Assembly (NCBI GenBank): GCA_009684515.1
Contig: WKKS01000004.1
Coordinates: forward strand, 272,009 to 336,008
Source of the DNA: Geobacter sp.
GTDB lineage: Bacteria; Desulfobacterota; Desulfuromonadia; Geobacterales; Pseudopelobacteraceae
DNA length: 64,000 bases
Direction of reading: 5' to 3'
Part shown: in pieces, positions 1-8,674 of the stretch
Numbering within the stretch: position 1 is the stretch's first letter
Layout of the letters: each line of letters begins with the position of its first letter
Translations under genes and position numbers: made by a program
The notes under the pieces: generated by a model
Told to the model about the DNA's origin: nothing
The model's input: the letters and a program-made list of their open reading frames with translations, nothing else
The model's database searches: none

Positions 1-2538
1 TTCAACGGACTCTCACCGGATGAACTGCAACGCATCGCAATTCGACTGGAAAATTGTGTATTTTTGTCCGGAGTGGTCATTTTGTCCAAAACCGAGTCGC
101 CCGATTCACTGTATGTGATCCTCTCCGGCAAGGTCCGGGTCGAACTTCAGGACGGGGGCGGACAGATACTCAATCTGACCGAATTGGGCGCCGGACAGGT
201 AATCGGCGAACGCGCCATCCTGACCGATGAACCGCGCACCGCCAATGTCAGGGCGATCAGTGAAGTGCGGGCCGCCCGACTGGCGCGTCACGATTTCGAG
301 GCGCTGTTGCACGAAACACCGCTGATTTACTCGAACCTGTGCCGGATTCTTTCCCGCCAGCTCGGCAGTTGGGCGCATCGCCACCAGCGGGAAGAGCGCG
401 AACATCGCGAAGTCGTCACCAACGTTATCGGCTGGCAGCTGATGCCCGAATTCGGCCAATTCCCCGGGAGTTCGGACTGGGTCCATTCACTGAATGCCAG
501 ACTTCGGCAGCTCGGCAATTCACGCAAACATGTCCTGATCACCGGTGAGCCGGGAACCTGGAAAGACCTGGCCGCCCGCCTGATCCATTTCCATAACGAC
601 ACGGCCTGCCCGGTACTGTTTCTGGACTGTTCCTCCCCTCCCCCGGTCATTGGTCAGGAGGACAATCACAGCATTTCTCCCCGCGCCGGACTGCTGCTGG
701 AAATAGCACAGGAAGCGGCTCTTTTCGGCCATGCGCCGGACGGCGCCGTTTATGCCCGCCGGGTCAGGCGCGGCATGCTGGAGCTGGCGGCCGGCGGCGA
801 TATCATTCTGCGCAACATCGACTGCCTGACTCACACTGTGCAGGAAGAACTGCTCAAATTCATGGAGAGCGGCCATTTCAAAAGGAGGGGTGAAACCAGG
901 CTGCGGAGCGCCCGGGTCAGGATCATTGCCACCAGCAGCGAAGCGCTGCTCCCCTTGGTCGAAAGCGGGAAATTCAACGCCGCCCTGCAACTTAAACTCA
1001 GCAGAGAAACGGTTGAAATGGCCGCCATGCGGGACCGCAAGAAAGATATTCCGGTCATCGCCCGGACCCTGCTGAAAACGCTCAATCTCAAGCATCACAA
1101 ACAGGTGCGCCGGATTTCCCAGGATGCCCTCAACCTGCTGGTTGACCATGACTGGCCGCTGAACGGCAGCGAGCTGTATCAGGTTATCAGCCGCGCTGTT
1201 GTGGTCTGCAACGACCAGGAAATCCTCCCGGAACATATTTTCCTCCAGGGACAGCCCTTCGGAGATGGCCGCTTCAACCTGCTGACACTCCCGGCGGTCG
1301 AAAAGATCGCCCGCCAGCCCGGTTTCCCGCGCATGCTGCGCTGGAGCACCGTGCCACTGTTTCTGCTGGTGTTGCTCTATACGCTGCTGGGGCCGCGCTA
1401 TGACAATGCCGCCAACCTGGCGGTCTGGACGCTTTGGTGGCCGGCCCTGCTGTTGACCGCCTTCATGGTCGCCCGCGGCTGGTGCAGTTATTGTCCTTTG
1501 GAAGCCATCGGCGAATTTGTCGGAGCCAAGAAGCGGGTCGCGCATGAACCGATGAAATGGCTGCGGCGCTGGGGAGCGGCGATCAGTCTTGGCGGATTAG
1601 TCTTCATCCTGCTGGTGGAACAGGCCACCGGCATGTTTTCCCGGGCATTCGCCACCGGCCTGCTGCTGTCCGGACTGTTGGCGGCCACCGTTTCCGCCGA
1701 TGTTGTCATCGGCCGCCGCGGCTGGTGCAAATTTCTCTGCCCGCTCGGCCGGATCGTCAGCCTGGTTTCGCGCATCTCCCTGCTGGAAATGCACAGCAAC
1801 CACAATGTCTGCGTCAGCAGATGCAGGGTTGACGACTGCGTCAAGGAGAAGGGGTGCCCGATGGGGCTTCATCCGACCGGCATCGACAATTCCGACCACT
1901 GTGTTCTCTGCCTGAACTGTGTGCGCAACTGCCCGCACCACTCAATGCAGCTTGATCTGCGCAACCCGGCCTGGGGCCTTTTCAACAAGGCCCGCCGTGG
2001 ATTCTATGAAGCGCTTTTCAGCGTAACCCTGGTGGGGGTCATCATTGCCGCCAAAGGCACTCCGCTGCTGGCGGGACGCAAACAGGAGGTTTTTCCACAT
2101 ACGCTTTGGAGTTTGAGGGAAACCGGGCTGGCATTATGTATCGTGGCCGGATTTACCGGCCTGGCCATGCTCTCTTCGGCAGGAACTCGCGGAGTCCGCT
2201 GGAAAACGGTTTTCACCACCAGCGGCCTCGCCTATCTCCCGCTGGCGATTGCCGGACTCTTCATGATCTATTTCAGGGCATTGGTGGAGGGCGGAGCGGC
2301 ACTTGTCCCGCTGATAATTTCGGCTGCGGGTCTGGAACAGTTGCTGGATGCGGCCCGCCTGACACCGGAGCTCGGTACGCTGCGACTGCTGATCTATCCG
2401 GTACTCGTTCTGGCGGGACTGTTCTCGTGGGTCGTGCTGGGCAAGCTGCAGCGGCAGTACAATCTAAGTTCTTCCGGACTGGCGGGCCACCGCCTGCTGA
2501 TTCTCCTGGCCGCAGCAGCCTTCATCAGGATTCTGTAA
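1..2538 (+). CDS. cNMP-binding / degenerate sigma54-AAA / NapH-like 4Fe-4S membrane fusion protein (5' partial)
   Basis: The frame is open from base 1, so the true start lies upstream of the window. Order of modules: a CRP-type cyclic-nucleotide-binding fold (bases about 100-340, with ILSGKV and GERAIL); an AAA module resembling sigma-54 activators (about 460-1250); then several hydrophobic segments mixed with NapH/NosR/CcoG-type cysteine motifs, WCSYCP near 1483, WCKFLCP near 1725, and a ferredoxin motif CVLCLNCVRNCP near 1900-1936. The AAA part is degenerate: Walker A reads GEPGTWKD, the Walker B acidic pair is replaced by LRNI, and no GAFTGA loop or C-terminal HTH is visible. It is therefore probably a redox or nucleotide sensor, or an electron-transfer membrane protein, rather than a transcription activator. 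Its 3' end overlaps the convergent peptidase gene by 14 bp. Domain calls are by motif; the function is inferred. Confidence 0.85.
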   Translation, partial: FNGLSPDELQRIAIRLENCVFLSGVVILSKTESPDSLYVILSGKVRVELQDGGGQILNLTELGAGQVIGERAILTDEPRTANVRAISEVRAARLARHDFEALLHETPLIYSNLCRILSRQLGSWAHRHQREEREHREVVTNVIGWQLMPEFGQFPGSSDWVHSLNARLRQLGNSRKHVLITGEPGTWKDLAARLIHFHNDTACPVLFLDCSSPPPVIGQEDNHSISPRAGLLLEIAQEAALFGHAPDGAVYARRVRRGMLELAAGGDIILRNIDCLTHTVQEELLKFMESGHFKRRGETRLRSARVRIIATSSEALLPLVESGKFNAALQLKLSRETVEMAAMRDRKKDIPVIARTLLKTLNLKHHKQVRRISQDALNLLVDHDWPLNGSELYQVISRAVVVCNDQEILPEHIFLQGQPFGDGRFNLLTLPAVEKIARQPGFPRMLRWSTVPLFLLVLLYTLLGPRYDNAANLAVWTLWWPALLLTAFMVARGWCSYCPLEAIGEFVGAKKRVAHEPMKWLRRWGAAISLGGLVFILLVEQATGMFSRAFATGLLLSGLLAATVSADVVIGRRGWCKFLCPLGRIVSLVSRISLLEMHSNHNVCVSRCRVDDCVKEKGCPMGLHPTGIDNSDHCVLCLNCVRNCPHHSMQLDLRNPAWGLFNKARRGFYEALFSVTLVGVIIAAKGTPLLAGRKQEVFPHTLWSLRETGLALCIVAGFTGLAMLSSAGTRGVRWKTVFTTSGLAYLPLAIAGLFMIYFRALVEGGAALVPLIISAAGLEQLLDAARLTPELGTLRLLIYPVLVLAGLFSWVVLGKLQRQYNLSSSGLAGHRLLILLAAAAFIRIL

Positions 2539-3514
2539 AGACAAAATGGCCAGCCGCCGGAAAATCGGACAGGTATCCGGGGGGAACCGGCGAATCATCC
2601 GGGCCGGGCGCCCAGACGCGCGAACAGGCCTCTGCCGCCCCTGGCGCCGAAAGCAGCGGCGCCAGCGGATCGCCGATAATCCGGTACGAATCCCACTGCT
2701 CCGGGCGGGGAGGACAGGCATTCAGAATCAGTTCGCCCAGGGTGCAGGCCGGATTTTTGCTGAGCGCTTCACAGATGTTGATGCCCCAGTACCAGTTATC
2801 GACGGTCTGGGTCGGACGGACGGCGCTGAAAGCTGCGGCGGCAATCCCGGAGAGCGTGATTGTTTCGGCAAAAGAGAGTCCGACCCGGTGACGGTTGGCG
2901 GTGTGGCAGGTCAGCGAGAGAATTGCGCCGGTCGGGCGCCCCTTGGCATGGACCAGATGACGGGTGTGCAGGCCGTGGTAACCAGCCCAGCCGTATGGCC
3001 GGCCGTGACCGCAGTACATGGCGACCCCCAGGCCGATCCGCATGGCGGTCAGCAGATCCCGGCGGATAATCCGGTCGGCCGTCCACCAGAAGAGCGGCAC
3101 GGGGGGGGCTCCATTATCACCGTTCAGAATCTGGATGCTCCTGCGGATCATACGGGTGACATGATCGTCCCACTGCCCCAGCAAAGCAATTGGGCCGCCG
3201 CTGCCGGAACGATGATGAACTTCGGCAGCGGCGGCGGCATAACAGCCCAGATCAGACGGGTTGGTAAACGGCAGCCAGCCGACCGGGACCCTGCGGCCAT
3301 CGGATGCAGTCGCAAAAGGTCCCGGAAGAGCTGTGCGCGGGGTCTGGCGGCGATTGCCGACCAGCAGTACACCCGCGACGTCATCAAGCTGATCCTGCCA
3401 ATCGTCGGCAGGAGTGATGACCCGCACCGGTCTGCGTTCGCGCTGGGCTTCAATCAGCGGACGCAGAACCGGCAGGGCCTCGGGTGGTGCGCTAAGCAGC
3501 CAGGTTTCAGGCAT
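2525..3514 (-). CDS. gingipain-like (C25/clan CD) cysteine peptidase
   Basis: About 329 residues from the ATG at 3514, which overlaps the stop of the upstream repeat-protein gene (ATGccTGA), suggesting translational coupling. Further in-frame ATGs lie upstream (3523, 3529, 3538), so the exact start is uncertain. The protein carries the clan CD pattern: a His-Gly after a hydrophobic strand (MYCGHGRPYGWAGYHG, His170) and a Cys after the next strand (LSLTCHTANRH, Cys203), followed by a Gly/Ala-rich helix. C25 peptidases and relatives (gingipains, caspase-like and CHAT enzymes) use this His/Cys dyad. No signal peptide is evident, so it is likely cytoplasmic or exported by a non-Sec route. The partner gene suggests that it processes or is activated with the 940-residue repeat protein; that link is inference. 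Confidence 0.75.
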   Translation of the reverse strand: MPETWLLSAPPEALPVLRPLIEAQRERRPVRVITPADDWQDQLDDVAGVLLVGNRRQTPRTALPGPFATASDGRRVPVGWLPFTNPSDLGCYAAAAAEVHHRSGSGGPIALLGQWDDHVTRMIRRSIQILNGDNGAPPVPLFWWTADRIIRRDLLTAMRIGLGVAMYCGHGRPYGWAGYHGLHTRHLVHAKGRPTGAILSLTCHTANRHRVGLSFAETITLSGIAAAAFSAVRPTQTVDNWYWGINICEALSKNPACTLGELILNACPPRPEQWDSYRIIGDPLAPLLSAPGAAEACSRVWAPGPDDSPVPPGYLSDFPAAGHFVFTES

Positions 3515-6329
3515 GAACGACATTGGCATACGGCACATAAGGAGCCCAGGCGACCGGATCGCTTGGCGTTGTGTCGAAACGTAATTTCCAGTAGTGATCG
3601 ATGATGGCGGCTTGCGCCTCCCGGTTGAATGAGTCAAAGGCCTCCTGGTCAGAGGCGGCATTGTTGCGGGCGGTCGTCAGGGCGGTTGCTCCGCCGAAAT
3701 TATAGGCATTGTTGCCGAATTCAATCTGGGCGTGAATCGCCTCGATCATGTAAAGCGGCCCGGCCACAACGCTCTGCCAGACGTGGGTCAGTTCATGGAT
3801 CAGGGTTTGCCTGACCACTTGAGCCCAGGATGCAAAGTTGATGACGTACATGGTGGTAAACGGACGCTGGCCGTTAACCAGTTCGATCAGATCGGCCGGC
3901 GGGGAGAGTACCGCCACCAGAACCGAATCAAGGTTGATCGATGTTCCGAAGACATCTGCGGCATCTTTACGCTCGTCGGCGGTCAGCGGGCGATGGATGC
4001 CGTACCATGTCAGGATGTAGGCAAAGACCAGGGCCAGTGCGCTGGCACCCAGACCGAAAGCGGCTTCGACGATCTCTTTGGCGCTTTGGCCAAGATCACG
4101 CATGGCATCCAGAATCCTTCCCCAGCTGTCATCGGCCAGCGAAGTCGCGGCAGCCAGTATCTGGGTAGTCGTGTTTCCGATGGTTTTCACGGCCTCAACG
4201 ATATTCTTGATCACGTTGCCCGGATGGACAATCGTATCGGCAAACAGGTTTGCCAGCGTCACGCCCGAATCCAGAATCCCTTTGACGATCTCGGTCACAG
4301 CCTGAATGGTGCGATTGACGGTCCAGGCGACCAGATCGGCCACTGTCTTGCCGGCATCCAAAAGCGCCTTGGCAATCCTGCCCAGTGCCGGCAATGCGTC
4401 TTCCGCCGCCCAGGTCAGCAGGTAACTGATCGAGTTGTTGAGTTTGATGGTTGCCACCACCAGCTGGTCAATCGCAAAGTTTCCGGCGGCTACTGCCCAT
4501 TCGTACACCACAGTCAGCTTTTCACCGGCATCTTCGACCGCTTTGACGATGGCGTTAAAGGCATCTGTTCCCTTGGCCAGCGCCCAATCCATGATTTCGA
4601 GGATGCTGTGCTTGGCATAGCGGATCGCCTCGACCGCCTGCCGCCAGAGCTCTTCCCCCATCGTTTCTACTTTGCTGATCACCCAATCCAGCACATCTCC
4701 GACCGGCCCCAGTGCGTGCAGGATGCCATGCACCATCCTGCGAAACATGGTGTAACCCTGCGAAATCGCCGTTTCCAGAAGATTGGCCACCGCCATGCCT
4801 GCGGCCAGCATCGCCTCCACCAATCTTGCCCCGACCCGGTAGGTGAAACGGGCCAGTGACGATGCAATTTCCAGCACCGTTTTACCCAGCGCCACCAGCG
4901 CCTTGACAATGTTTTTCAGCAGCCCGGCTGCGATATTGATGGTCTTCTTGAGGATGTCAACCATGGTGAGCCCCAACTCCAGGGCGGCCTTGATGACCTT
5001 CTGAATGGCGGCAAGGCCATGGGCGGCGACCGCCACAACGAGATTGACCAGCGTCTTGCCGGCGTCCAGCAGCCCCTTGACAACCCTTCGGGCGGTTTCG
5101 GCGGCCGTGGCAGCGATGAAGGCCGCCAGGTCAACCATGGTGCCGCCGATTCTGCTCAGTGAACCGGCCACCTCGTCCACATAATCAAGCGCCGAAGCGG
5201 CGATGTCGTTCAATATATCCGACACCTGATGTCCAAGATCCATCAACGCCCGCGAGACCGCGTCCAGCAGACTGGACGGCCTGGTAATCACCGCCACCAG
5301 GATATCTACGGCAGCGTGACCGAGGGCGACCAGAGCTTTGACGACTCCGCCGACAATCGCCGCTCCGAACTTGAGGGTCTGATAGAGGATGTTGCCGACC
5401 TCCTTGCCGATCGCAATCAGAGCCTCAACGAATTTTTCAACCACGCTGTAAACCTGTCCGGCCATCCAGGTTACCAGTTCGCCCAGAGTCCGGCCGATCT
5501 GGTCTATCGCTTTCAGGGTTTCCTTCAGCAGTTCCCCTGTGAAATGGACTATCGACGAAAGAACTTCAGTGAGAGCCTTGCCGGCCGCCTCGATACCGCG
5601 CAGGATCTGTTTCAGGACCTGGACTCCGGCGTTGAAGGCTCCTTCCACCAGCTCCGCAATCTCCATTCCGGCATGGATTACGGCTCGGACCATGTCTGCC
5701 ACCTGATTGACCGTCCAGTTGATGACATCCTTGACCGCCGAAGCAATCGCACTGATCGCGCCACCTATTGCGCTGATAACCGCCTGAGCAACAGACTTGA
5801 CCGCTCCGACCAGAGTATCGACGGCCCCCTCGACCCACTCCACAATCGCGGAGTCAGTGCCCGGCTCCGGCGGCGGAACTTCCTGTTCCCCCAGGCGAAT
5901 TGCGGCGCCCGCTCTGGAAAACCACAGGGCCAGATCTTTGAAAGCATCATGATCATGCTGACCATCCGGACGGAGCAGAAAATCACCCATGACAACCTTG
6001 CCCTGCGCGGCGGGTAAAAAGCCGACCGCATGCACAACCGCCGCGCCGAGTCCCACGTTGCGGTAACCCTGGATACCGGCGCAGCGCTCCTCTTTTGGCG
6101 AGGCGGCCAGATGCTGGAAGAAAGTCCGGTGATCATGCAATGTCGCCAGCCCTTCAGCATAAGCTTCGGCCAGCTTGACCGCACTGGAACTGTCCTGGAG
6201 CATCGTCTGGCGGAAAGCGACCCCGATTTCGGCGGTTGCGGGCGGCGTTTCCTTGAAGCGCCGCACCATTTCGGCGCGGTCGGACAACGGGGCTGATTTC
6301 AGTGTTGTGATGAGTTGCATTTTAGACAT
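3507..6329 (-). CDS. 29-residue-repeat amphipathic helical protein with C-terminal HELTH metallopeptidase-like domain
   Basis: 940 residues; ATG 6329 follows a clear GAGGAG ribosome site. Residues 1-160 form a unique N-terminal region with no family I recognise. Residues 216-770 hold nineteen consecutive repeats, eighteen of exactly 29 residues and one of 33 (535-567), with loose consensus [AG]-x3-[AL]-G-x-[TS]-[LV]-x-[DEN]-[IL]. These give long amphipathic helices rich in Ala, Val, Ile and Leu. The C-terminal region contains TLIHELTHVWQ, with zinc ligands His845 and His849 and a candidate third ligand Glu863. The HELTHVWQ context resembles the DUF4157/eCIS-core family of metallopeptidase-like domains. 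No signal peptide is seen. The next gene is a coupled C25-type peptidase. A pore-forming, scaffolding or toxin role is only a hypothesis. Confidence 0.8.
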   Translation of the reverse strand: MSKMQLITTLKSAPLSDRAEMVRRFKETPPATAEIGVAFRQTMLQDSSSAVKLAEAYAEGLATLHDHRTFFQHLAASPKEERCAGIQGYRNVGLGAAVVHAVGFLPAAQGKVVMGDFLLRPDGQHDHDAFKDLALWFSRAGAAIRLGEQEVPPPEPGTDSAIVEWVEGAVDTLVGAVKSVAQAVISAIGGAISAIASAVKDVINWTVNQVADMVRAVIHAGMEIAELVEGAFNAGVQVLKQILRGIEAAGKALTEVLSSIVHFTGELLKETLKAIDQIGRTLGELVTWMAGQVYSVVEKFVEALIAIGKEVGNILYQTLKFGAAIVGGVVKALVALGHAAVDILVAVITRPSSLLDAVSRALMDLGHQVSDILNDIAASALDYVDEVAGSLSRIGGTMVDLAAFIAATAAETARRVVKGLLDAGKTLVNLVVAVAAHGLAAIQKVIKAALELGLTMVDILKKTINIAAGLLKNIVKALVALGKTVLEIASSLARFTYRVGARLVEAMLAAGMAVANLLETAISQGYTMFRRMVHGILHALGPVGDVLDWVISKVETMGEELWRQAVEAIRYAKHSILEIMDWALAKGTDAFNAIVKAVEDAGEKLTVVYEWAVAAGNFAIDQLVVATIKLNNSISYLLTWAAEDALPALGRIAKALLDAGKTVADLVAWTVNRTIQAVTEIVKGILDSGVTLANLFADTIVHPGNVIKNIVEAVKTIGNTTTQILAAATSLADDSWGRILDAMRDLGQSAKEIVEAAFGLGASALALVFAYILTWYGIHRPLTADERKDAADVFGTSINLDSVLVAVLSPPADLIELVNGQRPFTTMYVINFASWAQVVRQTLIHELTHVWQSVVAGPLYMIEAIHAQIEFGNNAYNFGGATALTTARNNAASDQEAFDSFNREAQAAIIDHYWKLRFDTTPSDPVAWAPYVPYANVVHA
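4020..5684 (-). repeat. tandem 87-bp coding repeats (19 units, 29 residues each)
   Basis: Within the 940-residue gene, protein residues 216-770 divide into nineteen consecutive units that I aligned by hand. Unit starts are at residues 216, 245, 274, 303, 332, 361, 390, 419, 448, 477, 506, 535, 568 and then every 29 to 742. The pattern is conserved at the protein level (small residue first, Gly at position 6, acidic or Asn near 11, hydrophobic elsewhere) but the DNA copies have diverged, so this is an old duplication under selection rather than a recent expansion. Confidence 0.8.
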
Positions 6330-6395
6330 TTAGTACACTCCTCAAACAGATGTAATAACCCCTTACCGGGGCAAAGAACCGTTGGCTTTAAACGC

Positions 6396-6490
6396 AAAAA
6401 ACCGGATTGCTGTGCTGCTGCCCACACGGTGGCAGCGCCCGGCAATCCGGCCAACTTGGCACAAAGCGGACGGCACCGAATCAAGCCGTC
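6396..6490 (-). terminator. terminator-like structured leader upstream of the repeat-protein gene
   Basis: Read on the minus strand there is first a hairpin GACGGC/GCCGTC (6490-6469), then a long nested stem GCAATCCGG pairing inside out with CCGGATTGC (arms 6450-6442 and 6410-6402, inner GGCAGC-type arms 6436-6431 and 6422-6417), followed directly by six T (6401-6396). That is an intrinsic terminator ending about 70 nt before the ATG at 6329. No gene precedes it on this strand, so it is either an attenuator/riboswitch expression platform or the end of a small RNA. A third short stem (CCCC...GGGG, near 6371-6359) follows. Confidence 0.6.
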
Positions 6491-6703
6491 AGACGCACAA
6501 AGTTCCGTAGATTTTCCGTCCTTTGATCACTCAAAGTTTGGCAAAACTAATAAGCAAAATATCATACAAAGCATATCTGTCAAGAAATATCGACAAATGC
6601 CGTTTTATTAATGCGAACCCCTGGCACCGAATATCGCCATGCCCGGATGGGCGCTTGAAGCAAGATGCGCTTAGGGCGTTGCAGTCAGAATTGGGGGATA
6701 AAA

Positions 6704-6732
6704 CTTGACATTGGCCGGTGCATTATTTAGAT
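6704..6732 (+). promoter_or_regulatory. probable sigma-70 promoter for the methyltransferase-HAD pair
   Basis: A perfect TTGACA (6704-6709) is followed after 17 bp by TTAGAT (6727-6732), about 55 bp before the ATG at 6788. The -35 box is ideal and the -10 box weak. Confidence 0.45.
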
Positions 6733-6787
6733 AAGGAGTCCCATCCACCGCGCAAACAAACATATCATCCCCGAAAGCGAATATCCC

Positions 6788-7933
6788 ATGACCGAAAAAA
6801 CACCGCTGAACGACATTATTGCCGCCCGCATCGCCGAACAGGGACGGATTACTTTTGCAGATTTCATGGGCGCCTGCCTTTATGAACCGGGTCTTGGCTA
6901 CTACACCTCTCCCGGGCGCAAAGTCGGCGCCGAGGGTGATTTTTACACCAGCATCACGGTGCATGCCGCTTTCGGTCGTGTAATCGCCCGCGAGATCGCC
7001 CAGATGTGGCGCTGCATGGCGATGCCGGCCAGCTTCACTCTGGTGGAGTGCGGAGCGGGCAACGGCCGACTGGCCTGCGACATCATGGATTATCTGGCAG
7101 AGCGCGAACCAGAGATGTACCACGGAGTATCCCTGGTACTGGTTGAAAAAGAGCCGTCGCTGGAATCCGCCCAGCGGAAAATGCTGGCGGCTCATGTTGA
7201 CCGGATCGAATGGCTCTCTCCGGAACAATTCACTTCGGGAAACTTTACCTTCACTGGCTGCCTCTACTCCAACGAACTGATCGACGCGCTGCCGACACAC
7301 CGCGTACAGATGACACCGGATGGGCTGCGCGAGCTGTACGTGACCATCAAAGATGGTGAGTTTGCCGAAGAGCTGGGTGAGGTTTCCACTCCGGCCATCG
7401 CTGAGTATTTGAAGCGCGTGTCGATAACCCTGCACACCGGCCAGCAGGCCGAAGTCAACCTGAGCGGTCCGAAATGGCTGACAGAAGCATGTGCGGCGTT
7501 GCAGAGCGGCTTCATTCTGACAATCGACTACGGCTATCCGGCAGAGGAGTTGTATACACCGCTTCGCAAGGCCGGAACGATGCTCTGCTATTACCGCCAC
7601 CAGACCGAGGAAAACCCTTATATCCGTCTCGGATTACAGGATATCACCACCCACGTGGATTTCACGAGCCTGATGAAACAAGGCGAAGAGCTGGGAATGC
7701 AGAACGTCTGGTTTGGAGAGCAGTACCGTTTCCTGATGTCAGCCGGAATTATTGAGGAACTTGAGGACCTGGAACGATCCAGTCTTTCCGATGAGGAGAA
7801 GCTGCGGCTGCGCCTGACCCTCAAGAAGCTGATACTGCCGCAGGGGGGGATGGGTGATACCTTCCGGGTGCTGGCGCAGTCAAAGGGCATTGCCAATCCG
7901 CAGCTGCTCTGTCAACGCAGGATCGGTTTCTGA
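6788..7933 (+). CDS. SAM-dependent methyltransferase, MidA/NDUFAF7 family
   Basis: 381 residues, full length for the family (Methyltransf_28, DUF185). The N-terminal stretch contains YEPGLGYYTS and GAEGDFYTS, both hallmarks of MidA proteins, and the SAM site is ECGAGNGRLA around residue 95. Eukaryotic NDUFAF7 methylates an arginine of a complex I subunit; the bacterial substrate is generally unknown. The gene overlaps the following HAD phosphatase by one base (TGATG), so the two are translationally coupled. The family call is firm, the substrate open. Confidence 0.9.
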   Translation: MTEKTPLNDIIAARIAEQGRITFADFMGACLYEPGLGYYTSPGRKVGAEGDFYTSITVHAAFGRVIAREIAQMWRCMAMPASFTLVECGAGNGRLACDIMDYLAEREPEMYHGVSLVLVEKEPSLESAQRKMLAAHVDRIEWLSPEQFTSGNFTFTGCLYSNELIDALPTHRVQMTPDGLRELYVTIKDGEFAEELGEVSTPAIAEYLKRVSITLHTGQQAEVNLSGPKWLTEACAALQSGFILTIDYGYPAEELYTPLRKAGTMLCYYRHQTEENPYIRLGLQDITTHVDFTSLMKQGEELGMQNVWFGEQYRFLMSAGIIEELEDLERSSLSDEEKLRLRLTLKKLILPQGGMGDTFRVLAQSKGIANPQLLCQRRIGF

Positions 7934-8595
7934 TGACTCCGCTGGAATCCGCCAATATTCGAGGGATCGTCTTTGATCTGGATGGCACCCTGTATGTCAA
8001 CAGGGCTTTTGCCGATACGATCCAGGATGCAGCAGTGACCTATGTTGCCGACCTGTTGGGGATCAAGCAGGCTCAGGCCTGCCAGCTGATGACCGATACC
8101 CGTTCGCGCCTTTCTGAGCAAAGCGGCGTGCTCCAGACGCTTTCGGCGGTCTGTTGCGAGCTGGGTGGCAACATCGTCGATCTGCACCGCTGTTTTGTGG
8201 AAAATCTGCAGCCGGAGGGATATCTTCAGAGGGATGAGCGGATAATCGGGCTGGTGAAACGTCTGTCGCAGCATTTTTCCCTGCATATCTACACCAACAA
8301 CAACCGCGCCCTGGCAACCCGCATCATCAACCGTCTCGGTCTGGAGGGATTGTTTCAGAACATTTTCGCAATCGACGATGCCTGGCGGGCAAAACCGGAT
8401 GAGCAGACGCTGACCGATATCCTGGCCAAGACCGGACTGGCTCCGGCCGAGGCGCTCTTTGTGGGTGACCGCTACGATGTGGATCTGCGCCTGCCGGAGC
8501 AATACGGCTGTCCGGTTTATCTCAGCCAGACGGTTGAACAATTGCTGCGGCTGGAGGATCTGCTGACCGGCAGAGGCGTTCCGGTCAAATCATAA
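7933..8595 (+). CDS. HAD-superfamily hydrolase (subfamily IA phosphatase)
   Basis: 220 residues. Motif I is VFDLDGTLY near residue 14 (nucleophile Asp and acid/base Asp), motif II the Thr-Asn of IYTNNN near residue 120, motif III the Lys in AKPDEQTL, and motif IV GDRYDVDLRLPEQYG. A helical cap sits between motifs I and II, as in phosphoglycolate-phosphatase-like enzymes. The start overlaps the methyltransferase stop by one base, and a strong intrinsic terminator follows. The natural substrate cannot be read from the sequence. Confidence 0.9.
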   Translation: MTPLESANIRGIVFDLDGTLYVNRAFADTIQDAAVTYVADLLGIKQAQACQLMTDTRSRLSEQSGVLQTLSAVCCELGGNIVDLHRCFVENLQPEGYLQRDERIIGLVKRLSQHFSLHIYTNNNRALATRIINRLGLEGLFQNIFAIDDAWRAKPDEQTLTDILAKTGLAPAEALFVGDRYDVDLRLPEQYGCPVYLSQTVEQLLRLEDLLTGRGVPVKS

Positions 8596-8614
8596 CCAGA
8601 CGGTTTATATTTAA

Positions 8615-8651
8615 GAAAAAAGCCCCTTCGCAGATGTGAAGGGGCTTTTTT
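8615..8651. terminator. bidirectional intrinsic terminator
   Basis: Stem AGCCCCTTC (8621-8629) pairs with GAAGGGGCT (8638-8646), with an A-run before and a T-run after. It lies between the HAD gene and the convergent pseudouridine synthase and serves both. Confidence 0.9.
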
Positions 8652-8674
8652 GTATTCCACAGTTTCAGTATTTT

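Noticed and set aside
520..1545. Long minus-strand frame opposite the fusion gene
   Set aside because: No ribosome site or domain; high-GC shadow of a real gene with conserved motifs on the other strand.
3732..4859. Plus-strand 375-codon frame over the repeat region
   Set aside because: Mirrors the 87-bp repeats; protein is His/Arg-rich without pattern, and the minus strand has the coherent repeat protein.
6330..6500. Cobalamin or GEMM riboswitch in the leader hairpins
   Set aside because: The stems are strong but no conserved aptamer motif was visible, so only a generic attenuator is reported.
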